A stretch of DNA of 11,785 bases from contig JAOZKP010000068.1 of NCBI GenBank assembly GCA_029935295.1, positions 1 to 11,785 on the forward strand. Direction: 5' to 3'. A program made the translations under genes and the position numbers. The notes beneath the pieces were generated by a model, which worked only from the letters and a program-made list of their open reading frames with translations, made no database searches and was not told the DNA's origin. Positions 1 to 6,300 of this stretch are shown here, piece after piece. The stretch is from a bacterium. GTDB taxonomy: Bacteria; Desulfobacterota; Anaeroferrophillalia; Anaeroferrophillales; Tharpellaceae. How positions within the stretch are numbered: position 1 is the stretch's first letter; each line of letters opens with the position of its first letter.

Positions 1-52
1 ATTAGTAGCGAATGAGCCGGGAAAATGCAATCTAAACTTTTCAAGACGCCCT

Positions 53-433
53 TTAGATCTCCAGAACCACAAAAGCCAGGGCGAATTCCTGTTCGTGGGA
101 GAGTGTCAGCCAGGCGGATGGATTGTTGAGTTTCAGGGATGCACTATGGGCGTGCTTATGGAGTTTGAATTGCGGCTTGCCGAGGTCATTGTTAATGATT
201 TCGATATCCGACCAGTTAATACCCTGGCGCAAGCCGCTGCCTAAGGCTTTGACAAAAGCCTCTTTGGCAGCAAATCGGGCCGCGAAATGGAGTGCCGGCC
301 GGGCCTTTGCAGAAGCATAGCCGATCTCATTTTCTGTAAATATCCGTTCTAGAAAACGGGTTCCATAGCGTTCTGCAAGTTTCTCAATCCGGCTGATTTT
401 AACGATATCACTGCCGATGCCGATAATGCTCAT
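53..433 (-). CDS. acpS: Holo-[acyl-carrier-protein] synthase
   Basis: This enzyme moves the 4'-phosphopantetheine arm of coenzyme A onto the conserved serine of apo-ACP, which activates ACP for fatty acid synthesis in the cytoplasm. The 126-residue product has the usual AcpS length. It begins with the family motif GIGSDIV, whose Asp9 is a Mg/CoA ligand. It carries FAAKEAFVKALG near residues 54-65, with Glu58 as the second metal ligand, and an LSHE segment at 111-114. The ATG overlaps the TGA of pdxJ as ATGA, so the two genes are probably translationally coupled. The stop is TAA at 53-55. The pdxJ-acpS order is common in proteobacteria, and nothing looks degraded. Bases 1-52 lie downstream, and no start codon or gene can be supported there. 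Confidence 0.97.
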   Translation of the reverse strand: MSIIGIGSDIVKISRIEKLAERYGTRFLERIFTENEIGYASAKARPALHFAARFAAKEAFVKALGSGLRQGINWSDIEIINNDLGKPQFKLHKHAHSASLKLNNPSAWLTLSHEQEFALAFVVLEI

Positions 434-1143
434 GGCAGCAGGGCTTTCATCTCACGCACGGCCCGTTCGATGCCGACATAGATCGCGTGGCCGATGATAG
501 AGTGGCCGATATTGAGCTCCACGATGTCAGGAAGGTTGGCAATCTCACTGACGTTGCGGTAATTAAGACCGTGTCCGGCATTGACTTTCAGGCCGAAATT
601 GGTTGCCGTGATACAAGCTTGATCAATTAAAGCAAACTCTTTATTTACTTCGGTACTACTTTCGGCGTCACAGTAGCGGCCGGTATGAATCTCGATATAT
701 TCAGCGCCGATTTCGGCAGCCATTGCAATCTGATCGGGGTCGGGGTCGATAAAGAGGCTGACAACGATACCGTTATCCTGAAATTTTTTAATTACCGGTT
801 CCAGCTTCTGCCGGTGTCCGATTACGTCGAGGCCGCCCTCTGTGGTCAGTTCTTCTCGTTTTTCGGGGACGAAAGTTGCCGCATGGGGTTTGACTTTGAG
901 GGCAAAATCCAGGATTTCAGGGGCGAGTGCCAGTTCAAGGTTGAGCTGGGTTTTAATCGTCTCTTTTATAGCCCGAACATCGCGTTCCTGGATATGCCGC
1001 CGATCTTCACGCAGGTGCACGGTTATTCCATCCGCCCCGCCGAGTTCGGCCAGAATCGCCGCTGTTACCGGATCCGGTTCTTTGATTCCTCGAGCTTCCC
1101 GGACGGTTGCCACATGATCAACATTAACGCCTAACTTTACCAT
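430..1143 (-). CDS. pdxJ: Pyridoxine 5'-phosphate synthase
   Basis: PdxJ condenses 1-deoxy-D-xylulose 5-phosphate with 3-amino-1-hydroxyacetone 1-phosphate to give pyridoxine 5'-phosphate, the ring-closing step of the DXP-dependent vitamin B6 pathway. The 237-residue product matches the family along its whole length. It has GVNVDH at residues 5-10, GITVHLREDRRH at 39-50 (His43), the LNLELA segment with Glu70, PEKREELTTEGGLD near 93-106, EIHTGRY at 151-157 and VNAGHGL around His191. His43, Glu70 and His191 correspond to the known catalytic residues. The ATG is preceded by a strong AAGGAGG (1150-1156) with a 6-base gap. It is the first gene of the pair with acpS. The upstream gap holds a large inverted repeat, so the pair probably has its own promoter, although I could not identify one clearly. 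Confidence 0.98.
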   Translation of the reverse strand: MVKLGVNVDHVATVREARGIKEPDPVTAAILAELGGADGITVHLREDRRHIQERDVRAIKETIKTQLNLELALAPEILDFALKVKPHAATFVPEKREELTTEGGLDVIGHRQKLEPVIKKFQDNGIVVSLFIDPDPDQIAMAAEIGAEYIEIHTGRYCDAESSTEVNKEFALIDQACITATNFGLKVNAGHGLNYRNVSEIANLPDIVELNIGHSIIGHAIYVGIERAVREMKALLP

Positions 1144-1213
1144 TTTTTTCCTCCTTGCAGAATTCTATTTCTTGGGAAATACGATTTTCTTAGTTATTCG
1201 GAAAAACATTTTA

Positions 1214-1280
1214 ACCACAGAGTTCACAGAGTGCACAGAGGAGTTCGGTTTTTCTCTGTGCTCTCTGTGAACTCTGTGGT
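1214..1280. repeat. 27-bp near-perfect inverted repeat built from CACAGAG units
   Basis: The left arm (1214-1240) and right arm (1254-1280) are reverse complements at 26 of 27 positions by hand count, around a 13-base loop. Each arm contains CACAGAG-type units three times, so the element also has internal direct repetition. It lies in the gap between pdxJ and the 67-residue membrane gene. On the minus strand it could form a strong hairpin downstream of the regulatory operon and stop transcription there, although only a broken T run follows. Similar accacagagttcacagag elements are scattered through many environmental proteobacterial genomes, so it is probably a dispersed intergenic repeat and not specific to this locus. 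Confidence 0.85.
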
Positions 1281-1322
1281 GAGTAATAGCTTTTAGTCGT
1301 TTCAATACATTATGAAGCTGAA

Positions 1323-1526
1323 TTAAAACCCAATGTAGGGCAGGAATTTACTGATGGCAAATACCACCAGGGCAAGAAACGCCAGGCCGACAATTATTTT
1401 CAAAATAATTGCGCCGATGCGAAATGCGACATAAAGAACCAGCACCGCAACGATAATGGTTAGTATTGTCTGCCAGTCAAATTGCATATTAGCAAAATAG
1501 TCACCCAGATTATTCATGTTATTCAT
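1323..1526 (-). CDS. Small membrane protein, last gene of the sigma operon
   Basis: I do not recognise this 67-residue protein. A polar N-terminus rich in Asn (residues 1-18) precedes two closely spaced hydrophobic segments (about 20-35 and 38-59). The pair is split by a single Arg at 36, with Lys43 inside the second stretch, and suggests a short helical hairpin in the inner membrane. The ATG has a good ribosome site, GAGGAGAG (1533-1540), 6 bases upstream. This site overlaps the stop codon of the Lon-like gene, so the two are certainly in one transcript. The close linkage suggests it partners the membrane-anchored Lon-like protein, but that is inference. An ATG three codons in (1517) is an alternative start without its own ribosome site. 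Confidence 0.8.
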   Translation of the reverse strand: MNNMNNLGDYFANMQFDWQTILTIIVAVLVLYVAFRIGAIILKIIVGLAFLALVVFAISKFLPYIGF

Positions 1527-1539
1527 CAGAATCTCTCCT

Positions 1540-2838
1540 CTATTCGAAGCCTTTATCAGGTCTATTTCTGAGACCGTTTCTATCTTTTTTGTTGCTGCTG
1601 TCTGTCGGTGGGGCAGTCTCTTTTTTATCGGGTTGAATGTTGTCCTGCCCCTTTTTCAGCGGATTTTGTAAAACTTTGCCGATCTGTTCAACCAGCAGCG
1701 TGGCAATATCTGTAAGTTGCTGCGGTACCGGTTCCGGGCCGCTACTGGTTACTGTTTTAAGTTCAAATTTATATTGAGTTGCGTCCTTTAAGGTTGCCCG
1801 GCCGCTCATCGTGGCACTGATATTTACGTTTAAGGAGTTATTCTTATCACTCCAGCGTTCTTTAATCGATAATATTTTGATCTGGCCGTTAACTGATTGC
1901 AGGTTGCGGAAGCGTTTGCGGTCGGAGTCGAGAAATGCCCTTAATCGGGAATCTGTGCGCTGGGCCAGAATCTTTGTCAGGGTTGAATCGCCGGTTATGG
2001 TGATCTGCAAAGGTTGTAGAGGAGGAGTGGCGGCTGGTGCCGGCTTTACTGTTTTTGGTATTTCCGGAGTTGCCCGGGTTGCTGTTACTGGATTTTTTCT
2101 GGCCATATAAAGGCTGCCGACCAACGTCAATACGATCAGGCAGGTTGCTGCCAGCAGAAATTTTAGGTTGTGGCAGTTTTTGTTTATTGGCAATGCGGCC
2201 GTAGCGGCAAATTCTGTATGCGGTTTGTCTGTGTTCGGGGTTTCAGAAACCGGGCCAAATTTTTCAGGGAAAGCTATACTGAGAGCATCAATCACACAGT
2301 TAACCGGGCAGATTCTGATGCTGGAATCTTTAAGTTTATTTTTAAGTTCTGAACTAATTTCCGAGTCATTATCCGCCGGATAGAAAAAGCAGCCGCCGTT
2401 GTCGAGCAGATTAAGAGCAGCTCCGGCTTTAGCTTCAATTTGGGAAATTTTCTGGACCAGACCGCCGTCACCCGAACTTGATATTTCACCGGTTGCCGCA
2501 ATCGGGCCGGGGTCATGTTGCGGCCAGAGTCTTTTGGCCAAGGCCAGAGCCAGGGCGAGACCGCTGCTGCGGCCTGCAATCTGACTGCCGCTGGTAAGAC
2601 CCTGTAGATCGAAGCCGGCAACAGTCGGCGGCGGTGCCAGCTTGTGGGTGTGAGCAATTTTAAAAACTGTTTCTGCGGCCCGACTGGCCGAACTGGCAAC
2701 ATCACTGCCGACATCACTGACGATATAGGCCGTTATCGGCCGATTGCGATCGGCGGCGGGATCGTAGAGAGAGAGTTCTATTTTAACCGAGTTACCACTG
2801 GCAAAGAGAATCCAGGTGGGAGAAAATTCCGTTTTCAC
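1540..2838 (-). CDS. Membrane-anchored Lon-type (S16) protease-like protein
   Basis: This 432-residue protein has three parts. Residues 1-190 resemble the Lon proteolytic domain without the ATPase. GRSSG at 89-93 aligns with GPSAG of Lon and gives Ser91 as nucleophile. ATGEI follows at 115-119. The segment V128-A140 aligns with VLPIGGLKEKLLAA and places Lys137 at the catalytic lysine, 46 residues after the serine (43 in E. coli Lon). A final IRICPVNCVIDALSIAF matches the domain's last strand and helix. A membrane helix follows at about 226-245. A proline-rich linker, an alpha/beta domain of unknown family (about 275-391) and a charged tail follow. The start is GTG, 3 bases after the zinc-finger gene's stop, so coupling is likely. 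Ser and Lys are both present, so activity is plausible. The unfoldase ring of Lon is absent, so a substrate would need to be unfolded or delivered. A cytoplasmic protease with a periplasmic sensor is inferred; charges around the helix do not settle the topology. Confidence 0.8.
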   Translation of the reverse strand: MKTEFSPTWILFASGNSVKIELSLYDPAADRNRPITAYIVSDVGSDVASSASRAAETVFKIAHTHKLAPPPTVAGFDLQGLTSGSQIAGRSSGLALALALAKRLWPQHDPGPIAATGEISSSGDGGLVQKISQIEAKAGAALNLLDNGGCFFYPADNDSEISSELKNKLKDSSIRICPVNCVIDALSIAFPEKFGPVSETPNTDKPHTEFAATAALPINKNCHNLKFLLAATCLIVLTLVGSLYMARKNPVTATRATPEIPKTVKPAPAATPPLQPLQITITGDSTLTKILAQRTDSRLRAFLDSDRKRFRNLQSVNGQIKILSIKERWSDKNNSLNVNISATMSGRATLKDATQYKFELKTVTSSGPEPVPQQLTDIATLLVEQIGKVLQNPLKKGQDNIQPDKKETAPPTDSSNKKDRNGLRNRPDKGFE

Positions 2839-2841
2839 ACT

Positions 2842-3429
2842 TTAACCTACCGTCCAGATACTTAAGTCAAGTTCATCAAGGTTTTTATGGATACGGGCCA
2901 GCCGGCCGTTTTCGAGTGGGCCGGAAATGATTATGCGGCCCGTTCGGTCACGCACACTAACTTCTACTGCCGAATTTTTCGTGAGTCTGCTTAGGATGAT
3001 CATTCCTTCACTGTTTTCCTGCCGGTCGGGTAAGATTTCGAGCCGGTAGGTGCCGCAGCTGCTCTCTAAGACCAAAGCCTGCGATTTTGGCGTATCACTG
3101 GCCGCAGCCTCAAGGTAACCGAAAGCCTGTTGCGAAAAAAACTCATCATTCAGGTCTTTGCCAAAGTCACTTTCACCACAATCATCGGCAGCACTTAAGG
3201 CCCGCCGCCAGGCGGCCCATTCAGCCATGCATAGAGGGCAATTGTCCAGATGTTCAAGCTCAATGGTGGTTGCTTTCTCTAAACCGCCGCTGTCGGCCAG
3301 GCGCAGCAGCACTTTTTCGTCAAGATGATGATTCAGCGGACTGATTGAATTATCATCTTGAAAGTCTTCAAGTTTTGCCTCGCGCCAGCTATGAAAAGCT
3401 TGGTTCAGGTTATTGGAGTCTGTCATCAT
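2842..3429 (-). CDS. Soluble HC2 zinc-finger anti-sigma-like protein
   Basis: The 195-residue protein has the zinc-binding anti-sigma pattern. HLDEKVLLRLAD (His35) leads into EHLDNCPLC, giving His60, Cys64 and Cys67 in the arrangement H-x24-H-x3-C-x2-C, typical of zf-HC2/ZAS domains that clamp sigma factors. A Trp-rich helix follows at 71-75. No membrane segment is visible, so it should act in the cytoplasm, unlike many anti-sigma factors. Residues 120-195 form a separate, probably beta-rich domain of unknown family, with alternating hydrophobic residues, that could sense a ligand or protein. The first of two consecutive ATGs (3429) has AGGTG 7 bases upstream. The gene starts 20 bases after the sigma gene's stop and ends 3 bases before the Lon-like gene. 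That position makes the sigma factor its likely target, which is an inference. Confidence 0.82.
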   Translation of the reverse strand: MMTDSNNLNQAFHSWREAKLEDFQDDNSISPLNHHLDEKVLLRLADSGGLEKATTIELEHLDNCPLCMAEWAAWRRALSAADDCGESDFGKDLNDEFFSQQAFGYLEAAASDTPKSQALVLESSCGTYRLEILPDRQENSEGMIILSRLTKNSAVEVSVRDRTGRIIISGPLENGRLARIHKNLDELDLSIWTVG

Positions 3430-3449
3430 ATTTAATCACCTGATATGTT

Positions 3450-4196
3450 TCAGTAAATTTCATCTATGTCGTTACGTTGCAAACACTCTTTGAGTTGAAT
3501 AAGAGCACTTTTCTCCCGTTTGCGGATTGATTCAATCGAGCAGTTAAATGATTTTGCCAGCTCTTTTAATGTAATATCTTCAAGCTGTCGTGCTTTAACG
3601 ATAATCCGGTCGCGAACTTCAGGCAGTTTCTTCAGGCAGTGTTCGAGAAGTTCCGAAACCTCTCGGCGCAGAAGGTTGGCCTGGGGGTCACATTCGGGGC
3701 TCTCTTCAACCAGAACTGTCTCTCTTTGCGAATTAGGTTCGTCTGTGGCTGAATCATCATCAACTGCAGTCAGCAGGGTTGGCTTTAGAGCCCGGGTTTT
3801 TTCAACTTGCTCTATCGACCAGCCCAGTTTTTTCGCTAAATCATCTATTGAAACGGAGTCGTGGTTGCGCTCAAGTTCAGTTGCTGCCAGATTAAGCTCA
3901 CGCACTTTAGTTTGGGCTTCTTGCGGCAGCCGAATCAACGGAGCCTTGCGGAGGTTGTCGATTATTGCCCCCTCAATCCGATAGGCGGCAAAGGTTTCCC
4001 ATTTGGCCCCGGCGTCAGGGTTGAAATTATTCCGAGCCTCTAAAAGGCCGATAATCCCGTAATGAAAAAGATCTTCCCGGGTTGGGGCCCGGCCGTCCCG
4101 TCCCGCCGGGGTGTGACTGTTATAGATCCGTTCTCCAATTCGTTGGACCAGTTTTTTGTCAGTTGCGGTCAGAAGAGGTAAAACCGATCTCGTCAT
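3450..4196 (-). CDS. FliA/WhiG-like sigma-70 family sigma factor
   Basis: An RNA polymerase sigma factor of the sigma-28-like group, with region 2, region 3 and region 4 but no region 1.1. Counted from the ATG at 4196 (248 residues), region 2 spans about 40-84 and includes DLFHYGIIGLLEA and FAAYRIEGAIIDNLR, close to the FliA core-binding and -10 recognition helices. Region 3 runs about 89-137, and region 4 about 182-240 with a helix-turn-helix at 209-231 (LKELAKSFNCSIESIRKREK). An acidic linker between regions 3 and 4 (about 138-172) is longer than usual. A TTG at 4205 would add three residues. I prefer the ATG because the promoter-like motif at 4223-4249 would leave the TTG only a very short leader. 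The gene heads the operon and may drive itself. No flagellar gene is near except a possible FlgO-like one, so a non-flagellar role is more likely. Confidence 0.93.
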   Translation of the reverse strand: MTRSVLPLLTATDKKLVQRIGERIYNSHTPAGRDGRAPTREDLFHYGIIGLLEARNNFNPDAGAKWETFAAYRIEGAIIDNLRKAPLIRLPQEAQTKVRELNLAATELERNHDSVSIDDLAKKLGWSIEQVEKTRALKPTLLTAVDDDSATDEPNSQRETVLVEESPECDPQANLLRREVSELLEHCLKKLPEVRDRIIVKARQLEDITLKELAKSFNCSIESIRKREKSALIQLKECLQRNDIDEIY

Positions 4197-4222
4197 TATC
4201 TGCAAAACTCGCTTGTCAGGGT

Positions 4223-4249
4223 TTATCGAAGAAAAATATTTTTTTTCAA
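4223..4249 (-). promoter_or_regulatory. Promoter-like motif in front of the sigma operon
   Basis: Read on the minus strand this is TTGAAAA, an A/T-rich spacer ending in TATTTTTC, then TTCGATAA, with exactly 16 bases between TTG and TTCGATAA. The same arrangement faces the other way at 4445-4471. Read as a sigma-28 type promoter (TAAA, 15 bases, GCCGATAA), it is TTGA, 15 bases, TTCGATAA: exact spacing, 6 of 8 matches in the -10 box and 2 of 4 in the -35 box. This fits self-activation by the encoded FliA-like sigma. A housekeeping promoter with a short spacer is the alternative. The -10-like box ends 27 bases upstream of the ATG at 4196. Confidence 0.55.
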
Positions 4250-4318
4250 CAAAAAAATTTATAACTTCACAGCGTAAATATTGAAAAATTATTTACCACT
4301 CGTTCGCTTGCGCTCACT

Positions 4319-4388
4319 AGAGAATACAGAGAATAAAGAAATTTAATCAGTAAGAGCTCATTTCTCTTCTGTGAGCTCTATGTTCTCT
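4319..4388. repeat. Imperfect inverted repeat with an inner perfect hairpin
   Basis: The inner hairpin is AGAGCTCA (4353-4360) and TGAGCTCT (4372-4379), a perfect 8-bp pair around an 11-base loop. The outer flanks, AGAGAATACAGAGAATA on the left and a segment ending in TATGTTCTCT on the right, are roughly complementary and built from the same AGAGAA/CAGAGA units. It resembles a decayed relative of the CACAGAG repeat at 1214-1280. It lies between the two divergent promoter-like motifs, outside both predicted transcripts, so it could separate them or bind a regulator. It may equally be an inert repeat remnant. Confidence 0.5.
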
Positions 4389-4444
4389 TATACTAAATAT
4401 CCTTAATTGTAAATTGTCGAAAAGTAAAAAAATAGCAGTTTTTT

Positions 4445-4471
4445 TTGAAAATCAAATTTTTCCTTCGATAA
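4445..4471 (+). promoter_or_regulatory. Promoter-like motif in front of the envelope operon
   Basis: TTGAAAA, then an A/T-rich spacer ending in TTTTTCC, then TTCGATAA, with 16 bases between TTG and TTCGATAA. It matches the motif in front of the sigma operon at 22 of 27 positions by hand count, with identical spacing and no gaps. It lies 100 bases upstream of the lipoprotein ATG, leaving a leader of about 90 bases. The shared motif suggests both operons use the same polymerase form, most simply the FliA-like sigma encoded next door. The sigma-28 similarity is partial (TTGA, 15 bases, TTCGATAA). Confidence 0.55.
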
Positions 4472-4497
4472 CAATCTACAAGAGCGCAGCCGGAGAG

Positions 4498-4517
4498 AAC
4501 CGGAAGAGCGGTTTTTT
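4498..4517 (+). terminator. Weak attenuator-like hairpin in the leader of the envelope operon
   Basis: AACCG and CGGTT form a 5-bp stem around GAAGAG, and the following bases extend the run of Ts to six. It lies between the promoter-like motif at 4445-4471 and the lipoprotein start, so it could reduce read-through in the leader. The stem is short and the call is weak. It may simply be leader sequence. Confidence 0.25.
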
Positions 4518-4571
4518 AAGAAAGTCAGCGGCTTTTTCAGCCATAAAACAATAGAATCAGGAGGTAGTAAA

Positions 4572-5108
4572 ATGAAGCAGAAATTAAAAGAGATAGTCGG
4601 CAAAAGGGTGTTTTTAAGTCTAATCGGAATTATCGGACTAACTCTGTCAATGACCGCCTGTAGCAGCCAGCGGGCTGAAATAATTCCGCCAACCTGCCAG
4701 GAGGCAATCGGTGATCGTTACTATAATCTGACCGATTACGAAGTGGCGCAACTGCTGGATCAAAATCTGGTTCAAGATTGCGATGCATGTCTTGAAAGTT
4801 GCTGGATGCCGTTGATGAAGAGGGCTCTGGACGATAACCGCGCGATTCCTCATCGGCATATTCTTAAAGCCGTCAAGGTTTTCAATCAGAAACAGTACGA
4901 CAAATATTTTCATGTCGCGCTCTATCGCTACTTTCGCGATCTAAGCCAGGGTCGAGGCCAATATCGTGCGGTCGATCGGGAACTTTTGCGCTCCTACTGC
5001 TCTAAACTGGTGCAGAACTCTTATACCCGGCAGGATGAAAAGTTATCTCAGACAATGGAGCTTTGCCGGCGGCTAGATCCTGGTCTATATGGGAAAATGT
5101 TCAGATAA
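4572..5108 (+). CDS. Cysteine-rich lipoprotein of unknown family
   Basis: I do not recognise this 178-residue protein beyond its export signal. A basic start (MKQKLKEIVGKR) and a hydrophobic stretch lead to LTLSMTAC, a slightly unusual lipobox with Met at -3 and Cys30 as the lipidated residue. Ser at +2 predicts outer-membrane delivery by the Lol rule of enterics. The mature part is mostly helical and holds six further cysteines (42, 70, 73, 77, 143, 165), three as C-x2-C-x3-C. An even number in an exported protein suggests three disulfides, though metal binding is possible. The ATG has a strong AGGAGGT (4559-4565) 6 bases upstream. It is the first gene of the envelope operon, 49 bases before the next. 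A role as outer-membrane partner or tether is inferred from position only. Confidence 0.85.
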   Translation: MKQKLKEIVGKRVFLSLIGIIGLTLSMTACSSQRAEIIPPTCQEAIGDRYYNLTDYEVAQLLDQNLVQDCDACLESCWMPLMKRALDDNRAIPHRHILKAVKVFNQKQYDKYFHVALYRYFRDLSQGRGQYRAVDRELLRSYCSKLVQNSYTRQDEKLSQTMELCRRLDPGLYGKMFR

Positions 5109-5157
5109 AAAATAATAGGAAAATAACCTTTAAATAGTAACCAACAGGAGAAAAGTT

Positions 5158-6231
5158 ATGAATATTCTCAGTAAAAATCGACGCGGTTATCTCCCACTCG
5201 GTCTGTTTGTCTGGGCTGTAATGGCAGTAATGAGTATCCCTTCAGCCGGCAACGCTTCAATTAAGAGCAGTTCGAGTCCGGATCGGGCCGTACAGATTGC
5301 CAAGAAATCACGTTCGCGGGTCGAGCGCAGCGGGAATGAGGTAAAAGTTTCATCCCAGGCGCTTTTTCAGGAATTCTCTGACCGGACCGTGGCTCTGCAG
5401 GAGCTTCTTGATACCCGGAAACAGCTTGAAAGTGCTGGCATGTTGGATAAAGATGATCCTGAAGGAAAAGCCCGCCGGGCCCATCTCAACGGTAAGATTC
5501 TGATGGAGGTCGGGCAGTTGAAAAATGCCTGCGATGCCAACCTGGAAACCCTGCTACGTTCACTTGACCGTTTCGATGCTTCAGTTGCGGCCTCCCTGGT
5601 CGACAGCCAGGCTACCCGTTCAATTAATACCAATTACGAACTTGCCCTGAGCCGTTATATGAATGATGAAAAATCACGCTTTACTGAGGCATCAAAAAAT
5701 GCTCAGGTCGCCCTTGAAGCCTATCAGGATGCCGAAAGTCCGCGTGATAAGAAAAGGACTTTGCAAAGGTATAATCGTATTAAAAGACGGTTGATGCAGG
5801 TGGAACAGCGGCGCAAACTTTATGAAGCCCGCATCAAGGTTGCGGGTATGAACCAGCAGTTCGCCAACCTGGTGCGCGAGAAGATCAGAGCCGAGGGCAG
5901 CGATATCTCAACTCAGTTCCGTGATCTTTTGGCCAATCTTTATAATGTTTTTGCCAAGATTACCCCGGTTGCTGAGGTTGGCGGTACCGGCACCCCTGAA
6001 TTGATGGCGAATATGGGTTTTCCGAATGTTGAAGAACTGCGGAATACGCTGGCGGTAGTTGGTGATGCAACCGACAAACTCGGCGGGGTTCTGGATGACA
6101 TGGTTGACGATGTCCTCTCCGGCTTAGGTGAAATCCGGGTTGTCAATACCAACGGTATCAACAGTGAAGCCTTAAGTGTTGATGAAGAGATGAATTTTCT
6201 TCGGCAGGCCCGACTGAACTGGCAAGAGTGA
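5158..6231 (+). CDS. Exported helical protein of unknown family
   Basis: The 357-residue product starts with a basic n-region (NRRG) and a hydrophobic core at about 11-27. PSAGNA near residue 33 is a plausible signal peptidase I site, so the mature protein should be periplasmic. From about 65 to 260 it is rich in charged and Ala/Leu residues, with few helix breakers and heptad-like spacing (for example KKRTLQRYNRIKRRLMQVEQ around 198-217), suggesting long helices or coiled coil. Residues 265-357 look different, with a Gly/Thr/Pro stretch (VAEVGGTGTPELMANMGFP), and may be a separate small domain. It has one cysteine. Ribosome site AGGAG (5146-5150) lies 7 bases before the ATG. It follows the lipoprotein gene closely and is separated from the next gene by 192 bases holding a dispersed repeat. 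No function can be assigned. Confidence 0.85.
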   Translation: MNILSKNRRGYLPLGLFVWAVMAVMSIPSAGNASIKSSSSPDRAVQIAKKSRSRVERSGNEVKVSSQALFQEFSDRTVALQELLDTRKQLESAGMLDKDDPEGKARRAHLNGKILMEVGQLKNACDANLETLLRSLDRFDASVAASLVDSQATRSINTNYELALSRYMNDEKSRFTEASKNAQVALEAYQDAESPRDKKRTLQRYNRIKRRLMQVEQRRKLYEARIKVAGMNQQFANLVREKIRAEGSDISTQFRDLLANLYNVFAKITPVAEVGGTGTPELMANMGFPNVEELRNTLAVVGDATDKLGGVLDDMVDDVLSGLGEIRVVNTNGINSEALSVDEEMNFLRQARLNWQE

Positions 6232-6300
6232 AAAATCTGAATAAATTTAAACTTTTGATTTAACCAAAACAATGTAACTGTTCAGCTATTTCTCACAAAT

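Larger units (their letters stand above)
4197..4571. other. Divergent intergenic control region
   Basis: No gene is supported in these 375 bases between the minus-strand sigma operon and the plus-strand envelope operon. The region is A/T rich with long A and T runs. It holds two outward-facing promoter-like motifs (4223-4249 minus, 4445-4471 plus), a perfect 8-bp hairpin (4353-4379) inside a looser inverted repeat (4319-4388), and a small GC hairpin followed by Ts in the plus-strand leader (4498-4517). The plus-strand gene's ribosome site AGGAGGT is at 4559-4565. A 66-codon minus-strand reading frame at 4403-4603 runs through the poly-A/T tracts and over the promoter and gene start, and I reject it. 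Confidence 0.75.

Noticed and set aside
1..52. Start of a downstream minus-strand gene such as NAD(P)H-hydrate epimerase after acpS
   Set aside because: No ATG or ribosome site is visible in these bases, so no gene can be supported.
685..1134. 149-codon plus-strand reading frame opposite pdxJ
   Set aside because: PdxJ is unambiguous along this whole stretch; the antisense frame has no ribosome site or recognisable motif.
1214..1280. CRISPR-like repeat
   Set aside because: The units are inverted arms of a single hairpin with internal CACAGAG repetition, with no regularly spaced unique spacers.
2292..2717. 141-codon minus-strand reading frame inside the Lon-like gene
   Set aside because: It is a shifted frame of the same strand as a gene with clear Lon motifs; its composition is that of a shadow frame.
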